This document shows positions 34,611 to 43,946 of a stretch of DNA of 64,000 bases, piece by piece. Location: positions 264,301-328,300 of the forward strand of contig NZ_VZZJ01000005.1 in NCBI RefSeq assembly GCF_008806345.1, given 5' to 3'. The position numbers were made by a program, and so were the translations under genes. The notes beneath the pieces are model-generated. The model searched no databases and had not been told where the DNA came from. It worked only from the letters and a program-made list of their open reading frames with translations. Each line of letters begins with the position of its first letter. Within the stretch, counting starts at the first letter, position 1. The stretch is from Methylobacterium planeticum (lineage in GTDB: Bacteria; Pseudomonadota; Alphaproteobacteria; Rhizobiales; Beijerinckiaceae).

Positions 34611-34910
34611 ATGAAGGCGCTTATTGCAGTGGCGGCCTTGGGCCTGGGGCTGATGGGCCCGGCCCTGGCCCAACCCTATGGCGGCCCGGAATACGGCTAC
34701 CGGGACCGTGATTCCGGATACCGGGACCGCGATTCCGGATACCGGGATCGCGGCTATCGGGATCGGGACCGCGAGTTCGCGTTCGACGAGGGCGAGTACC
34801 TGCGCTGCAATCCCGACGTTCGCCGCGCGGTCAACCGCGGCCAGATGGAATCCGGCGCCGCGCATTACCGGGTGTTCGGGCGCCGTGAGGGCCGGCGGCT
34901 CAGCTGCTGA
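34611..34910 (+). CDS. Secreted repeat protein with NPDV-type C-terminal motif
   Basis: A 99-residue protein with a signal peptide (residues 1-20, ending ALA-QP). Residues 25-55 are a low-complexity YRDRDSG-type repeat from a 21-base DNA repeat. The C-terminal part, EYLRCNPDVRRAV then AHYRVFGRREGR, matches the repeat used three times in the RTX protein at 58796. Two Cys may form a disulfide. A GAGGAG ribosome site supports the ATG at 34611. It is probably surface or periplasmic; function unknown. Confidence 0.75.
   Translation: MKALIAVAALGLGLMGPALAQPYGGPEYGYRDRDSGYRDRDSGYRDRGYRDRDREFAFDEGEYLRCNPDVRRAVNRGQMESGAAHYRVFGRREGRRLSC
34698..34739. repeat. Two 21-base direct repeats in the 34611 gene
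   Basis: Two copies of a 21-base unit (TACCGGGACCG...) differing at one base encode the YRDRDSG peptides. Confidence 0.85.
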
Positions 34911-34976
34911 GGACGGAGGCACCGAGGGCGCTCCGGCGCTCGAGCCGAGCCGTCGCCGCGCCGGGGACCCGCGTGA

Positions 34977-35666
34977 TCACGGCCGGCGCGGCTCCGGGAA
35001 GGCGAGGACCGCGCCCGTATAGGTCTCGACGACCTCGCTGAAGGGCGTCCCGTCCGGCAGCCTCAGCACGGCCCGGTGCTCGATGACCTGCGCCGGTGGC
35101 GTGAGGGGCGCCTCGCCCGGCGGGACCTGCGCCTCCGGGGCGACCTCCCAGCCGTCCGGCAGCGGAGACCAGAGCAGCTTCGCCGACAGCGTGTGCCGCT
35201 GGAAGCGCAGGGCCTGCACGGCGCGCCCGAAGGCGATGTCCGTCATGTCGAGCTGATGGTTCATCTCGGGCGTGAGGCGGGCCGGCACGTACCAATTGTC
35301 CGCTTCGGAGAGGACGTGCGTCCCGCAGCGCAGCCGCACGTGGCGATAGCGGACGGGCTCGGACGGGTCGACGCGAAGCTGGTGACGGACCTCCTCCGTC
35401 GCCGGCTTGTCGTCGCCGATGCGCTCGGCGACGATGCGGGCCGGTGAGGCGAGGCCGTGAGCCGCGCACCAGCGGTCGAGGGTCAGGGTCGCGCTGTCGT
35501 GGCTGAGCAGATCGGCATTGAGCGATTGCAGGAGCGCAAGGGCCTCCAGGCGGGCGACGAAATCGCCGCGCCAGCCCGCCTTCGCGTCCTCGTCGGCCCG
35601 GCCAGGACCGTGCGAGAGGGCGAGTATCGTCATCGCGAGACACCCTGCCTGCCCAAAGCGCGTCAT
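34977..35666 (-). CDS. Secreted chorismate-lyase/UTRA-like protein
   Basis: A 229-residue protein with a signal peptide (about residues 1-26). The start at 35664-35666 is preferred to a longer frame because GGGAGGG precedes it. The conserved core RHVRLRCGTHVLSEADNWYVP and the segment PDGTPFSEVVETYTG resemble the chorismate lyase/UTRA fold, but the periplasmic location argues against chorismate lyase activity. I am unsure of the family. It is monocistronic. Confidence 0.6.
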   Translation of the reverse strand: MTRFGQAGCLAMTILALSHGPGRADEDAKAGWRGDFVARLEALALLQSLNADLLSHDSATLTLDRWCAAHGLASPARIVAERIGDDKPATEEVRHQLRVDPSEPVRYRHVRLRCGTHVLSEADNWYVPARLTPEMNHQLDMTDIAFGRAVQALRFQRHTLSAKLLWSPLPDGWEVAPEAQVPPGEAPLTPPAQVIEHRAVLRLPDGTPFSEVVETYTGAVLAFPEPRRP

Positions 35667-35867
35667 CGTGACCCTCCCTTGCCCGTGCCCGTGCCGGGGG
35701 CGCATCGATCGGATCATGACACCGGCCCCCCATCGGCTGGAATCTCCGTGAGCGCATGGCTTGGGCCGACCCCGCGGAAGAGGTCAAGCACCCCGCAAGC
35801 CCGTGCGATGGGGCCCCCGTGGAGACCGCAACAGGCGCGCGCCGCGCGGCGGGGAGGGGGCCGCGCC

Positions 35868-36167
35868 TCAGATCTCGTAGACCAGACCCGCCTCGTACGC
35901 CTTCGGCTCGGGCTTGCGGGCGAACAGGTCGGGGCGGTGGATGCGCCCCGACGGGCAGGTGGCGCAGCGCCGCGTCATGCGCTCGTACAGGCGCTTCACG
36001 GTCGCACTCGCGGTCGTCGTGAACAGGAACGGGAACAGCGCGTGCACGAAGGCGGCCATCGACGCGCCGAGGAGCGGCACGGCATAGCCCAGGGATGCGC
36101 GCATGTGTTCGGGATAGGTCTCGCCGAGCGAGGACGGATGTTCGGTGAAGAGATGCCGCAGCCTCAT
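35868..36167 (-). CDS. DUF6356-family protein
   Basis: A 99-residue protein beginning MRLRHLFTEHPSSLGETYPEHM, which is the conserved opening of the DUF6356 family. It has a membrane helix at about residues 28-52 and a Cys pair RRCATCPSG near residue 70. GAGGAGAG precedes the start. Function unknown; members are inner-membrane proteins of alphaproteobacteria. Confidence 0.82.
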   Translation of the reverse strand: MRLRHLFTEHPSSLGETYPEHMRASLGYAVPLLGASMAAFVHALFPFLFTTTASATVKRLYERMTRRCATCPSGRIHRPDLFARKPEPKAYEAGLVYEI

Positions 36168-36413
36168 GATCTCTCCTCTTCGATCGCCAACCGGGCCGGA
36201 TCGCCCGCATCCAGTCTCGATCGGATCCGCCGGCCCGTCTGAGACGATCCGCACACACGCGAACCCTGGGCCGGCAGGGTTAACGCGGCGTCAAGGGCAC
36301 CCGAGGGGACCCGCGCCCGCAGGGGCGCCGCCCCGGGCGGCTGGACGCTGCCGCCCATTGCCGGTGATATGCGACCGGAGGGACGCGTCAGACGTCCTCG
36401 GGAGGTTCAACGC

Positions 36414-37589
36414 ATGCTCAAGTCCGTCCTGGGGGCCGCCTGCGCCCTGCTCGGCCTCTCCCTCGGCGCGCCGGCCGACCCGGTGAGGACCGATCCGGCC
36501 TCGACAGCCCCGTCGATGTTCAAGCCGGCCCAGCGGGAGGGCTACTTCTTCGTCGGCGGCCGCTACGAGACCGTCGCGGGCAAGGACATCGCCGTCGGGC
36601 AGATGTTCGTGCAGTACCACGCTCCGGCTCGGGTCTCGCAACCCTATCCCGTCGTGATGGTGCACGGCACGGCGCAGACCGGCATCAACTTCCTCGGCAC
36701 GCCGGACGGACGGCCGGGCTGGGTGAGCCGGTTCGTGGAACGGGGCTTCGCGGTCTACGTCGTCGATCAGGTCGGGCGCGGGCGTTCGGGCGACAACCCG
36801 GAGGTCTACGGCCCGTATGCCCGCCTCACGACCGGCGATCTCGAGAGCGTCTTCACCGGGCAGGAGACGTTCGACCTGTTTCCGCAGGCCAAGCTGCACA
36901 CGCAGTGGCCGGGCGGGCCGGGCCTCAAGGGCAACGCCGCCTTCGATCAGTTCTTCCTCTCGCAGGTGCCCTCCATCGCGAGCGCGCTGAGGAGCGAGGA
37001 GCTTGTCGATCCCGCCCTGATCACCCTCCTGGAGAAGCTCGGTCCCGCGATCCTGCTGACCCACTCGCAGGCCGGTGTCTTCGGCTGGGCGGTCTCGGAC
37101 CAGCGGCCCGATCTCGTGAAGGCGCACGTCGCCGTCGAGCCGAACGGGCCGACCTTCTTCGACATCCGCTTCAAGGGTGGGGCCGATTGGTACGAGCGGG
37201 TCGGCGAGGCGCGGGCGAGGCCCTACGGCATCACGCGCGTGCCCCTGCGCTTCGAGCCGCCCGTGACCGCGCCGTCGGACCTGACGGTCGTCCAGGCCGA
37301 GGCGCCGGCGCGGCCCGACCGGATCCGGTGCTGGCTGCAGGCCGAGCCGGCGCGACGGCTGCCGAACCTCGCCAAGGTGCCGGCGGTGATCGTCACGGGC
37401 GAGGCCTCGTTCCGGGCGACGATGGACGATTGCACGGCCGCCTTCCTCGAGCAGGCCGGCGCGAAGCCGGACCGGCTCCCGCTCGCCGAGCACGGCATCC
37501 GCGGAAACGGCCACATGATGATGCTGGAGTCGAACAACCGCGAGGTCGCCGACGCGATCATCGGGTGGATCGAGGGCCGGGCGCGCTGA
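36414..37589 (+). CDS. Secreted alpha/beta-hydrolase (esterase)
   Basis: A 391-residue hydrolase with a signal peptide (about residues 1-20). The oxyanion region is VVMVHGTAQTG; the nucleophile Ser is in THSQAGVFGW (about residue 222), a Gln-for-usual-residue GxSxG variant; and the catalytic His is likely in IRGNGHMMMLE near residue 366. It resembles periplasmic esterases of the type annotated as alpha/beta-hydrolase. The substrate is unknown. It stands alone. Confidence 0.82.
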   Translation: MLKSVLGAACALLGLSLGAPADPVRTDPASTAPSMFKPAQREGYFFVGGRYETVAGKDIAVGQMFVQYHAPARVSQPYPVVMVHGTAQTGINFLGTPDGRPGWVSRFVERGFAVYVVDQVGRGRSGDNPEVYGPYARLTTGDLESVFTGQETFDLFPQAKLHTQWPGGPGLKGNAAFDQFFLSQVPSIASALRSEELVDPALITLLEKLGPAILLTHSQAGVFGWAVSDQRPDLVKAHVAVEPNGPTFFDIRFKGGADWYERVGEARARPYGITRVPLRFEPPVTAPSDLTVVQAEAPARPDRIRCWLQAEPARRLPNLAKVPAVIVTGEASFRATMDDCTAAFLEQAGAKPDRLPLAEHGIRGNGHMMMLESNNREVADAIIGWIEGRAR

Positions 37590-37613
37590 GATTGCGCCCC
37601 GGCGGGCGGGCGC

Positions 37614-38810
37614 CTACTCCGCGGGGGCGAGCCGATGCGCCCCGTCGCGCCGCGTCAGTCCGAAGAAGCCGAGGGCGGCGGCGAAGATCACGAGGCCGAA
37701 GGCGGCCGCCAGCCCGAGGACGAGCCCGAACCCGCCGCGATCGTGCAGGAGCGCGATCATCGGCACCACGAAGCCGCTGACCGTGAAGCCCAGGAAGTAG
37801 CGCACGCTGTAGGCCCTGGCCCGGTAGGCGGGCGGCACGTAGCGGGCCACCATCGCGTCGTTGATGACCACCTGGCCGTAGAGGGCCGCCATCGTCAGGA
37901 CGAGCCCGAGGAGGAGCGGGAGGCCCGAGCTCACCGCCGCGAGGCCGAGCCCGACCGGCTGCAGAACGGACAGGCCGAGGAAGAGCGTCGGCAGGCTGTA
38001 GCGGTCGATGAGGCGCCCCATCAGCAGCTGGGTGAGGGCCCCGAACACGAACACGACGGTCGCGAGGGAGCCGATCAGCGCGAGCGGCAGCCCGTCGCCG
38101 ACGCGCTCGTCGATGACCTTGGGCAGCGCGATCGTGGTGACGTTGAAGGTCATGCCCCCCGCCACGATCGCGAAGCCGAACACGACGAGGAGGGCGAGGG
38201 GGCGCGAGACCGCGATGAGCGGGGCGCCGCCGGCCTTGCCGGCGCCGCCCTGGCCGTCGCCCGGCACCAGGGCCAGGAAGGCGGCCCCGCAGGCGAGGCA
38301 GACGAGGCCGGGCACCACGAAGGCCGCCTGCCAGCCGACGCCCGCCGCCAGCAGCGCCGTCACGCCCGAGGCGGTCGCCGCACCGAAATTGCCCCAGACA
38401 CCGTTCACGCCGAGGTCGCGCCCGAGCCGGCGGGCATGGGTGACCAGCATGGTCGAGCCGACCGGATGGTAGATCGCCGAGGCGAGCCCCAGCACGCAGA
38501 GCCAGACCGCGAAGGCCGTGGGGCTCGCGGCGCTCGCCACGCCGAGGCAGGACAGGCCGTAGCCGAAGAAGAAGATCGCCAGCATGGTGCGCCGCCCGAA
38601 CCGGTCGGCGAGCCAGCCCATCGGCAGCGCGCAGAGGCCGAAGGCCACGAAGGCGCCGGTGGCGAGCCCGATCAGCTCGCCGTAGCCGAGGCCGGTCTGC
38701 GCCGCGATGGCGAGCACGGCGGTGGGGTAGATCAGCAGCACGAAGTGGTCGAGCGCGTGCGCGATGTTGACGAAGCGCAGCGTGCGGCGGGAGAGGGTGT
38801 CGGCATCCAT
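37614..38810 (-). CDS. MFS transporter
   Basis: A 398-residue, 12-helix major facilitator protein. The loop 2-3 motif GWLADRFGRRTML (about residues 66-78) is the MFS signature, with a partial repeat GRLIDRY in the second half (loop 8-9). The gene is divergent from the AraC-family regulator at 38916 across about 105 bases, so that regulator probably controls it. The exported compound is unknown; its layout fits drug or metabolite exporters. Confidence 0.9.
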   Translation of the reverse strand: MDADTLSRRTLRFVNIAHALDHFVLLIYPTAVLAIAAQTGLGYGELIGLATGAFVAFGLCALPMGWLADRFGRRTMLAIFFFGYGLSCLGVASAASPTAFAVWLCVLGLASAIYHPVGSTMLVTHARRLGRDLGVNGVWGNFGAATASGVTALLAAGVGWQAAFVVPGLVCLACGAAFLALVPGDGQGGAGKAGGAPLIAVSRPLALLVVFGFAIVAGGMTFNVTTIALPKVIDERVGDGLPLALIGSLATVVFVFGALTQLLMGRLIDRYSLPTLFLGLSVLQPVGLGLAAVSSGLPLLLGLVLTMAALYGQVVINDAMVARYVPPAYRARAYSVRYFLGFTVSGFVVPMIALLHDRGGFGLVLGLAAAFGLVIFAAALGFFGLTRRDGAHRLAPAE

Positions 38811-38915
38811 CGGGCGGGCTCTCCGCAGGTATGCCTCTGTCTACCTGACCCGTTGAACGGCGTCGGGCCGAAGGTGTACGCAATCGGGCCAAGACGACAC
38901 GATGCGGAAGCCGCG

Positions 38916-39677
38916 ATGCGTTCGATCCGGGCCGAGGATTACCAGAACGTGCCGCGCCGGGTCGCGGTGATGCCCAAGACCTTCGCGGCCGGGAGCCGCA
39001 CGGGCCGGCACTTCCACCCGCGCGCGCAGCTTCTCTACGCGACGGCGGGCCTGATGATGGCGACCGCCCAGGACGGCACCTGGGTGGTGCCGGAGGGCCA
39101 CGCCCTCTGGATCCCGCCGCGCCTGCCCCACGCGGTGGTGATGCACGGCGCGGTCTCGATGTGCTCCGCCTACCTCGCGGCCGATGCCGTCTCGGGCTTC
39201 CCGACCCGGGCCCAGGTCATCGCGGTCTCGCCCCTCCTCGCCGCCGCGCTGGCGGCGCTGACCGGCGAGCCCGTGCTCTACGACGAGGCGGGGCGCGGCG
39301 GTCACCTCGCGGCGCTGGTGCTCGACGAGATCGCGCGGGCGCCGGAGACGCCCTTGACCCTGCCGCTGCCGGACGATCTCCGGCTCCGAAGGGTCTGCGT
39401 CGGGCTGATCGACGATCCTGCCTCGCCCCTCGATCTCGACGCCTGGGCTTGGCAGGCGGGTCTCAGCCGCCGGACCCTGACGCGGGGGTTCCGCCAGGAG
39501 ACGGGCCTGAGCCTGGGGGAGTGGCGTGCCCGGGCACGGGTGATCCGGGCCATGGCCCTGGCCGCCGACGGGCAGGCACCACGCCAGGTCGCGGCGGCGG
39601 TCGGCTATCGCAGCGTCCAGGCGCTGCGCGCGCGGATGGACCGCGTGATGCCCGCCGCGCGCCCCGCCGCCGACTGA
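38916..39677 (+). CDS. AraC-family regulator with cupin sensor
   Basis: A 253-residue regulator. The N-terminal AraC-type cupin (GRHFHPRAQLLYATAG and PPRLPHAV) is the effector domain. The C-terminal double helix-turn-helix is at about residues 175-245 (LDAWAWQAGLSRRTLTRGF, then RQVAAAVGYRSVQALR). The second helix is slightly shortened compared with typical members. It is transcribed divergently from the MFS gene and probably activates it. Confidence 0.9.
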   Translation: MRSIRAEDYQNVPRRVAVMPKTFAAGSRTGRHFHPRAQLLYATAGLMMATAQDGTWVVPEGHALWIPPRLPHAVVMHGAVSMCSAYLAADAVSGFPTRAQVIAVSPLLAAALAALTGEPVLYDEAGRGGHLAALVLDEIARAPETPLTLPLPDDLRLRRVCVGLIDDPASPLDLDAWAWQAGLSRRTLTRGFRQETGLSLGEWRARARVIRAMALAADGQAPRQVAAAVGYRSVQALRARMDRVMPAARPAAD

Positions 39678-39696
39678 CTCGAGCAGGACGCTCACC

Positions 39697-40149
39697 TCAG
39701 CCGGCGGGCGGCGACAAGGTCAGCTTGCCGGTGAACGGCGCGTCTTGGTTGCGGTTGCTGGTGCAGGCATAATCCTGCGTGCCGGCCTTCATGGTCCTGA
39801 GGCGCAGGGTGCCCTGACCGTTCCGCTTCACGCTGTAGCCCTTCTCGCTCATCACGTGGACGAGGTCGCCGTCGGCGTGCAGGACGCGCCCGTTCTCGAA
39901 CTGCTCGCCCATGGTGATGGTGATGGGAGCGTCGGCGCGGCTGATCACGTGCAACGCGACGTTGGTGTCGGCGGGCAGGAGCAGCTCGGCCGGCGCGCAG
40001 ACCGGCTTTCCGTCTTTCATGGTGATGGTCAGCTCCACCGGCGGCATGGCGTCGCTCGCGGGTGGGGCGAGCGGCTTGCCTTCCGCGAAGGCCGGTTGGG
40101 CGGACAGGAGGGCGGCCAACGTACCGAGCCCGAACAGGGTGCGTCTCAC
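39697..40149 (-). CDS. Secreted cupredoxin-like (EfeO-type) protein
   Basis: A 150-residue protein with a twin-arginine-like signal (RRTLFGLGTL, ending AFA-EG at about residue 22). The mature part is a single beta-sandwich resembling the EfeO/cupredoxin domain. Two Cys (VCAPAE and YACTSN) and a Met-rich N-terminus are visible, but a clear blue-copper His/Cys/His/Met set is not. It may bind metal in the periplasm. The start is GTG; a TTG further upstream is possible. It is transcribed towards the regulator gene and stands near the TonB receptor. Confidence 0.7.
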   Translation of the reverse strand: MRRTLFGLGTLAALLSAQPAFAEGKPLAPPASDAMPPVELTITMKDGKPVCAPAELLLPADTNVALHVISRADAPITITMGEQFENGRVLHADGDLVHVMSEKGYSVKRNGQGTLRLRTMKAGTQDYACTSNRNQDAPFTGKLTLSPPAG

Positions 40150-40626
40150 GATCTTTCGGTCTCCGAAGGTTCTGCGGTGGTCCGAGAACAAGGATGACCA
40201 AGATCATGGAGTTCCGGGACGTGACGCCCTGCCGCGATTGCGGGGGGAATACGCCCGCCTACCTCCGCCGTGCCGTCCGCAGACGCTCGCGCCCAACGCC
40301 GCGCCTGATGCGTGCCTCCCGCGATCTGCGCAGCCGATCCTGTCGCGGCGAACCCGCTCGGGACGCTCAACCCTGCGCGCGTCACCGACCTGATCCGCAT
40401 ATCGAAGGCCGCGTCGGTGAGCCCGCGCCTTCGCGTGCGGGGACGACAAGCGGAGTCGACAAACGGCAGATGCGGCGCGGACCTCAGGGGACCGCGCCGC
40501 ATCTCGGAACTCGGAATTGCCCTGCCCCCCGTCATCGTCGGATGACGGGGGGCAGGCTCGATCCTGCACGCGGGCCCGCTTCGATGGAGGCTACACCGGC
40601 ATCGAAGCGCGTGACGCGGCCCGAAC
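40150..40626. other. Gap with a strong hairpin
   Basis: About 475 bases between the cupredoxin-like gene and the TonB receptor stop. The only clear structure is the perfect hairpin at 40521-40556. Open frames here look like high-GC shadows. Confidence 0.45.
40521..40556 (-). terminator. Perfect 16-bp hairpin downstream of the TonB receptor
   Basis: CCTGCCCCCCGTCATC, a four-base loop GTCG and its exact complement form a 16-bp stem, about 70 bases after the receptor stop codon on the minus strand. There is no T-run, so it may be a stabiliser or a Rho-assisted terminator. Confidence 0.65.
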
Positions 40627-43161
40627 TCAGTACTTGCGGATGATGGGTTCCGCCATCGGTGCCGGAGCCTCGCCGAAGGTGTAGCGGATGCCGCCGTAGA
40701 TCGAGAGCGGCTGAGCCAGCGTCGTCGTACGGGTATCGTTGACCGGGTAACGGTTCGCCACCAGTCCCGGCTCGAAGAAGGTGCCGAACGTGGCGTAGCG
40801 GTTGTTGGTCAGGTTGGTCACGTAGCCGAAGAGTTCCAGGTTGGGATTCACCCGGTAGCTCGTGTTGAGATTCATCACGTAGTAGGCGGGCAGCTTCCGG
40901 TTCAGGTTCGACTCGTCACCCCGGTAGTACGAGGACGAGTACGCCTGGAGCGCGAGGCCGACACGCCAGCGCGGCAGCACCTCGACGTCGAAGCCGACCT
41001 TGAACTGGTGGGCGGGGATCAGCGGGACCTTGTTGCCGGGGGTGACGGAGATGGCACCGTCGTCGGAGAGCGGGTTGTTCGGCGAGGACAGCGTCCCGTT
41101 GAACTGGAAGGTGGCGTCGATCAGGGCGTAGTTGGCATAGACCGAGAGCCAATCGGCCACGTATTCCGTGCCGATCTCGAAGCCCTGACGGCGCGTGGCC
41201 GGCACGTTCACGAAGTAACCGCGGGCCGAATTGCCGGGCGTCGCGAGCTGGAGGATGTCGTTCGCCAGGTCGGTGCGGAAGGCGCCGATCTTATAGTTGA
41301 CGAGCCCCCCGTCGTAGAAGTTCGGCAGCGTGCCGCGGAAGCCGACTTCGTAGGTCTGGCCCGTCACCTGCTTGAGCGGCGGGTCGGCCACCAGCGAGTT
41401 CGGCAGGAGGCAGGGCCGCAAGGGATTGGCGCAGGCGAGTTCGAGCGGCGTCGGGGCGCGGTTCGATTCCGAGTAGCCGCCGTAGAGCGACAGGCCGGGG
41501 CTGAAGCGATAGGTCAGACCGGCCAGCGGATTGATCTTGTTGAAGTAGTGCGTGCCGGTCACGTCCGGCGAGAAGCCGGTCAGGTCCTGCGTGGAGATGC
41601 GGGCGAAGTTGAGCCGGGCGCCCGCGGTCAGCGAGAGGGCGTCGGTCAGGTCGATCGTGTCGGTGGTGTAGAGGCCCATGTAGAGGTTCGAGCCGGTCAC
41701 CGAGCTCGGCGCGATGCCGAGGGCGCCCGCGGTGCGCAGGAAGTCGGTCCCGAGCCCCGGGATGTTGCCGTAGAACGGGTTGGCCGGGTTCGTGGTCACC
41801 GACAGGTCGGGATTGATCACCCCGAGGGTGCTCGACGACTTGAAGCTGTAATCGGCCACGTCGATCGAGCCGCCGACCACGAAGCTGTTGTTGAAGCCGA
41901 AGACCCGGTCGCGGTTGGCGGCCTGCAGCGAGCCGCCGTAGCCGGTCGCCTCGGTCTTGGTCACGTCGAGGGTGCCGTAGGGCACGCCCGCGGTGAACGG
42001 CACGCCCGTGGCGCCCGCACCCCGGCCGAGGATCAGGAACTGGTTGCGGAAGTCGAGCTGCGACTGACCAGCCGCGGGGCTGAAGCCGTCATCCTCGAAG
42101 CAGAGCCGGCCGCGGAAGCTCGAACGCGTGCTGCAGTTCTCGAAATTGCCGTCGTTGCCGTCGATATATTGCTGGCTGAAGCGGCGGAAATAGGCGTTTC
42201 CGGCGAGATCCCAGGTCGGCGAGATGTCGACCCGGCCGGTCAGCTGCAGGGTGCCGAGCTCGGTCGTGGTGGTCTGCGGGTAGGTGAAGATCGCGCGCGG
42301 ATCGCGGTGGGTGAAGTCGGTCGGCGTCGCGGCGGCGGCGCCGAAATAGGTCCGCGCCAGCTGGCCGATCAGGTGGAACTCCGAGTCGGGCGTGCGGTAG
42401 CCGAGGTCACCGTAGACGCGGCCGATCGTGCTGGGGCTCTCGTAGCGCCAGCCGCGATCGTTCAGGCCGTCGCCCGCGAAATAGACGCTCCAGGGACCGA
42501 TCATCTTGCCGTACTGGAGCGAGCCGGCGGTGCGTGCGTCCGAGCCGCCGAGCGCGGTGATCTCCGTGCCCTGCCAGGTGAAGCCGTTCTTCATCTGGAT
42601 GTTGATGGCGCCACCGAGCGCGTTCAGGCCGAAGACCGGGTTGCCCGTGACGATGTCGATGCGGTTGATCGCGACCTGCGGGATCAGATCGAGGTTGACG
42701 GTGTCGCCGAAAGCCTCGTTGATGCGGACGCCGTTCTGGTAGACGGCCAGACCCTGCGGCACGCCGGTCACCGGCGAGGCCTGGAAGCCGCGATAGTTGA
42801 TGTCGACGCGGTTGCTGTTGCCCTGCGAGTCCGAGAGGTTCAGGCCGGGAACGCGCCGGGCCAGGGTGTCGACCGCGTTGAAGGTCGCCCGGTCGAAGTT
42901 CAGGTCGGACGCCGTCACCGTCTCGACGGTGCTGGGGATCTTGTAGAGCGGCTGAGCGCCGCCACGCAGCCGCTCGGTGCTCGGCACCTGAAGCACCGGC
43001 GCGTTGTACAGGGAGGTGTTCGGCGCTCCGCTGCCTGCGGACGTACCCACCGGGGTCGTCGCGACGACGCTGATCTCACCCAGCGTGACAGACTGTTGCG
43101 CCTGAACCGCCCATGGCATCAGCGCCACCGACGCGAACAGACTGTAACGCAGCGAGCGCAT
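40627..43161 (-). CDS. TonB-dependent outer-membrane receptor
   Basis: An 844-residue outer-membrane transporter with a signal peptide (residues 1-21, ending VQA-QQ). A TonB-box-like segment (SVTLGEISVVATT) follows. The plug domain spans about residues 60-190 (DTLARRVPGLNLSDSQ; NRIDIVTGNPVFGLNALGGAINIQMK), and then a 22-strand barrel. After the last barrel strand (YGGIRYTF) a short tail of about 13 residues remains, unusual because receptors normally end in aromatic F. Substrate cannot be told; iron chelates, or lanthanide-type chelates as in Methylobacterium lut loci, are options. GAGGG precedes the start at 43161. Confidence 0.92.
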   Translation of the reverse strand: MRSLRYSLFASVALMPWAVQAQQSVTLGEISVVATTPVGTSAGSGAPNTSLYNAPVLQVPSTERLRGGAQPLYKIPSTVETVTASDLNFDRATFNAVDTLARRVPGLNLSDSQGNSNRVDINYRGFQASPVTGVPQGLAVYQNGVRINEAFGDTVNLDLIPQVAINRIDIVTGNPVFGLNALGGAINIQMKNGFTWQGTEITALGGSDARTAGSLQYGKMIGPWSVYFAGDGLNDRGWRYESPSTIGRVYGDLGYRTPDSEFHLIGQLARTYFGAAAATPTDFTHRDPRAIFTYPQTTTTELGTLQLTGRVDISPTWDLAGNAYFRRFSQQYIDGNDGNFENCSTRSSFRGRLCFEDDGFSPAAGQSQLDFRNQFLILGRGAGATGVPFTAGVPYGTLDVTKTEATGYGGSLQAANRDRVFGFNNSFVVGGSIDVADYSFKSSSTLGVINPDLSVTTNPANPFYGNIPGLGTDFLRTAGALGIAPSSVTGSNLYMGLYTTDTIDLTDALSLTAGARLNFARISTQDLTGFSPDVTGTHYFNKINPLAGLTYRFSPGLSLYGGYSESNRAPTPLELACANPLRPCLLPNSLVADPPLKQVTGQTYEVGFRGTLPNFYDGGLVNYKIGAFRTDLANDILQLATPGNSARGYFVNVPATRRQGFEIGTEYVADWLSVYANYALIDATFQFNGTLSSPNNPLSDDGAISVTPGNKVPLIPAHQFKVGFDVEVLPRWRVGLALQAYSSSYYRGDESNLNRKLPAYYVMNLNTSYRVNPNLELFGYVTNLTNNRYATFGTFFEPGLVANRYPVNDTRTTTLAQPLSIYGGIRYTFGEAPAPMAEPIIRKY

Positions 43162-43946
43162 TTTTCCCTCGACCCAGCTGATGTTTGTTGTCGCCCCTGG
43201 TGGGGCGCAGTCCAGCACTCATGTGACGGGGCGATCGAAGAGACAATACAGCGAAGCTCGGGTTCTCCCGCGCGCGGCGAATGTGGCATCGAATTGGCGG
43301 GCAGCGTGACGCGTACGCCACATTTTTGCTTTAGGCTCAGAGCGTTAGTGAGACAAAGTGGCAACCGGTCCGGGAGCATTTGGCAATCGGCCGGCGCGCC
43401 GCGCCCCGTCAGGGCAGCGTCCGCCTGCAGATGCCGTCCCTGCCCGTGGATTCGGCCGTTCACGCTTGACCGGTGCCCTGCTCCCTGAGCGTTCGCGGGA
43501 GCGCGCGCCTCATGCCGCCGAGGCCGCGACGCCCGATGGTTCGGTCGAGGATCCGGCGCGTCGCGTGCGAGCGTGCCGCGACCGGCCCGGATGCATCGGC
43601 AGGCAGGATCGATCAGAGGATCGCCCGCCCGGGACGAATGCCTAAAGCAATCAGGCAATACTGGCAGTTTCAAAGTCGCAGTCCGCGCGTTACCGTCGGG
43701 AACTTCCAAAGGCCTTCCGCTCTCAATGATTGGCCGACACTGCGAGGCGCTGCGGAGACGCAGCGCCTTCTTTTTGGCCTGCCCGACGGCCGAAATCGCC
43801 TCTGCCAAATCGCTCTGCCGGAGCGCGTCACGCATGTGCCCTTCGCGGCGGCGCTCTCCACGAGTGTCCGGCCGCGCTCGGAGGAGGCGAGATGCGATGC
43901 GTCCCAGCAGACAGCTCGAATTCTGAAACGCATCGACAGGTTGCGG
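43162..43946. other. Leader of the TonB receptor and adjoining gap
   Basis: Contains a CGCCCC-TGGT-GGGGCG hairpin (43192-43207) in the receptor's leader, an AATGTGGC/GCCACATT inverted repeat (43280-43287 and 43317-43324) and a plus-strand terminator at 43745. No cobalamin riboswitch consensus was seen. No gene is supported. Confidence 0.5.
43745..43775 (+). terminator. Rho-independent terminator with no upstream gene
   Basis: A perfect 10-bp stem AGGCGCTGCG-GAGA-CGCAGCGCCT is followed by TCTTTTT. It would end a plus-strand transcript coming from 43200-43740, where no gene is recognised, so an undetected small RNA or gene may be present. Confidence 0.75.

Noticed and set aside
34977..35666. 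Chorismate lyase (UbiC) as a firm call
   Set aside because: The protein has a signal peptide and differs in the catalytic region, so only fold similarity is suggested.
43162..43400. Cobalamin riboswitch in the TonB receptor leader
   Set aside because: No B12-box-like sequence or the expected conserved stem was found by eye.
41008..43488. 826-residue plus-strand frame opposite the TonB receptor
   Set aside because: Val/Arg/Glu-rich antisense translation; the receptor on the other strand has a signal peptide, plug and barrel.
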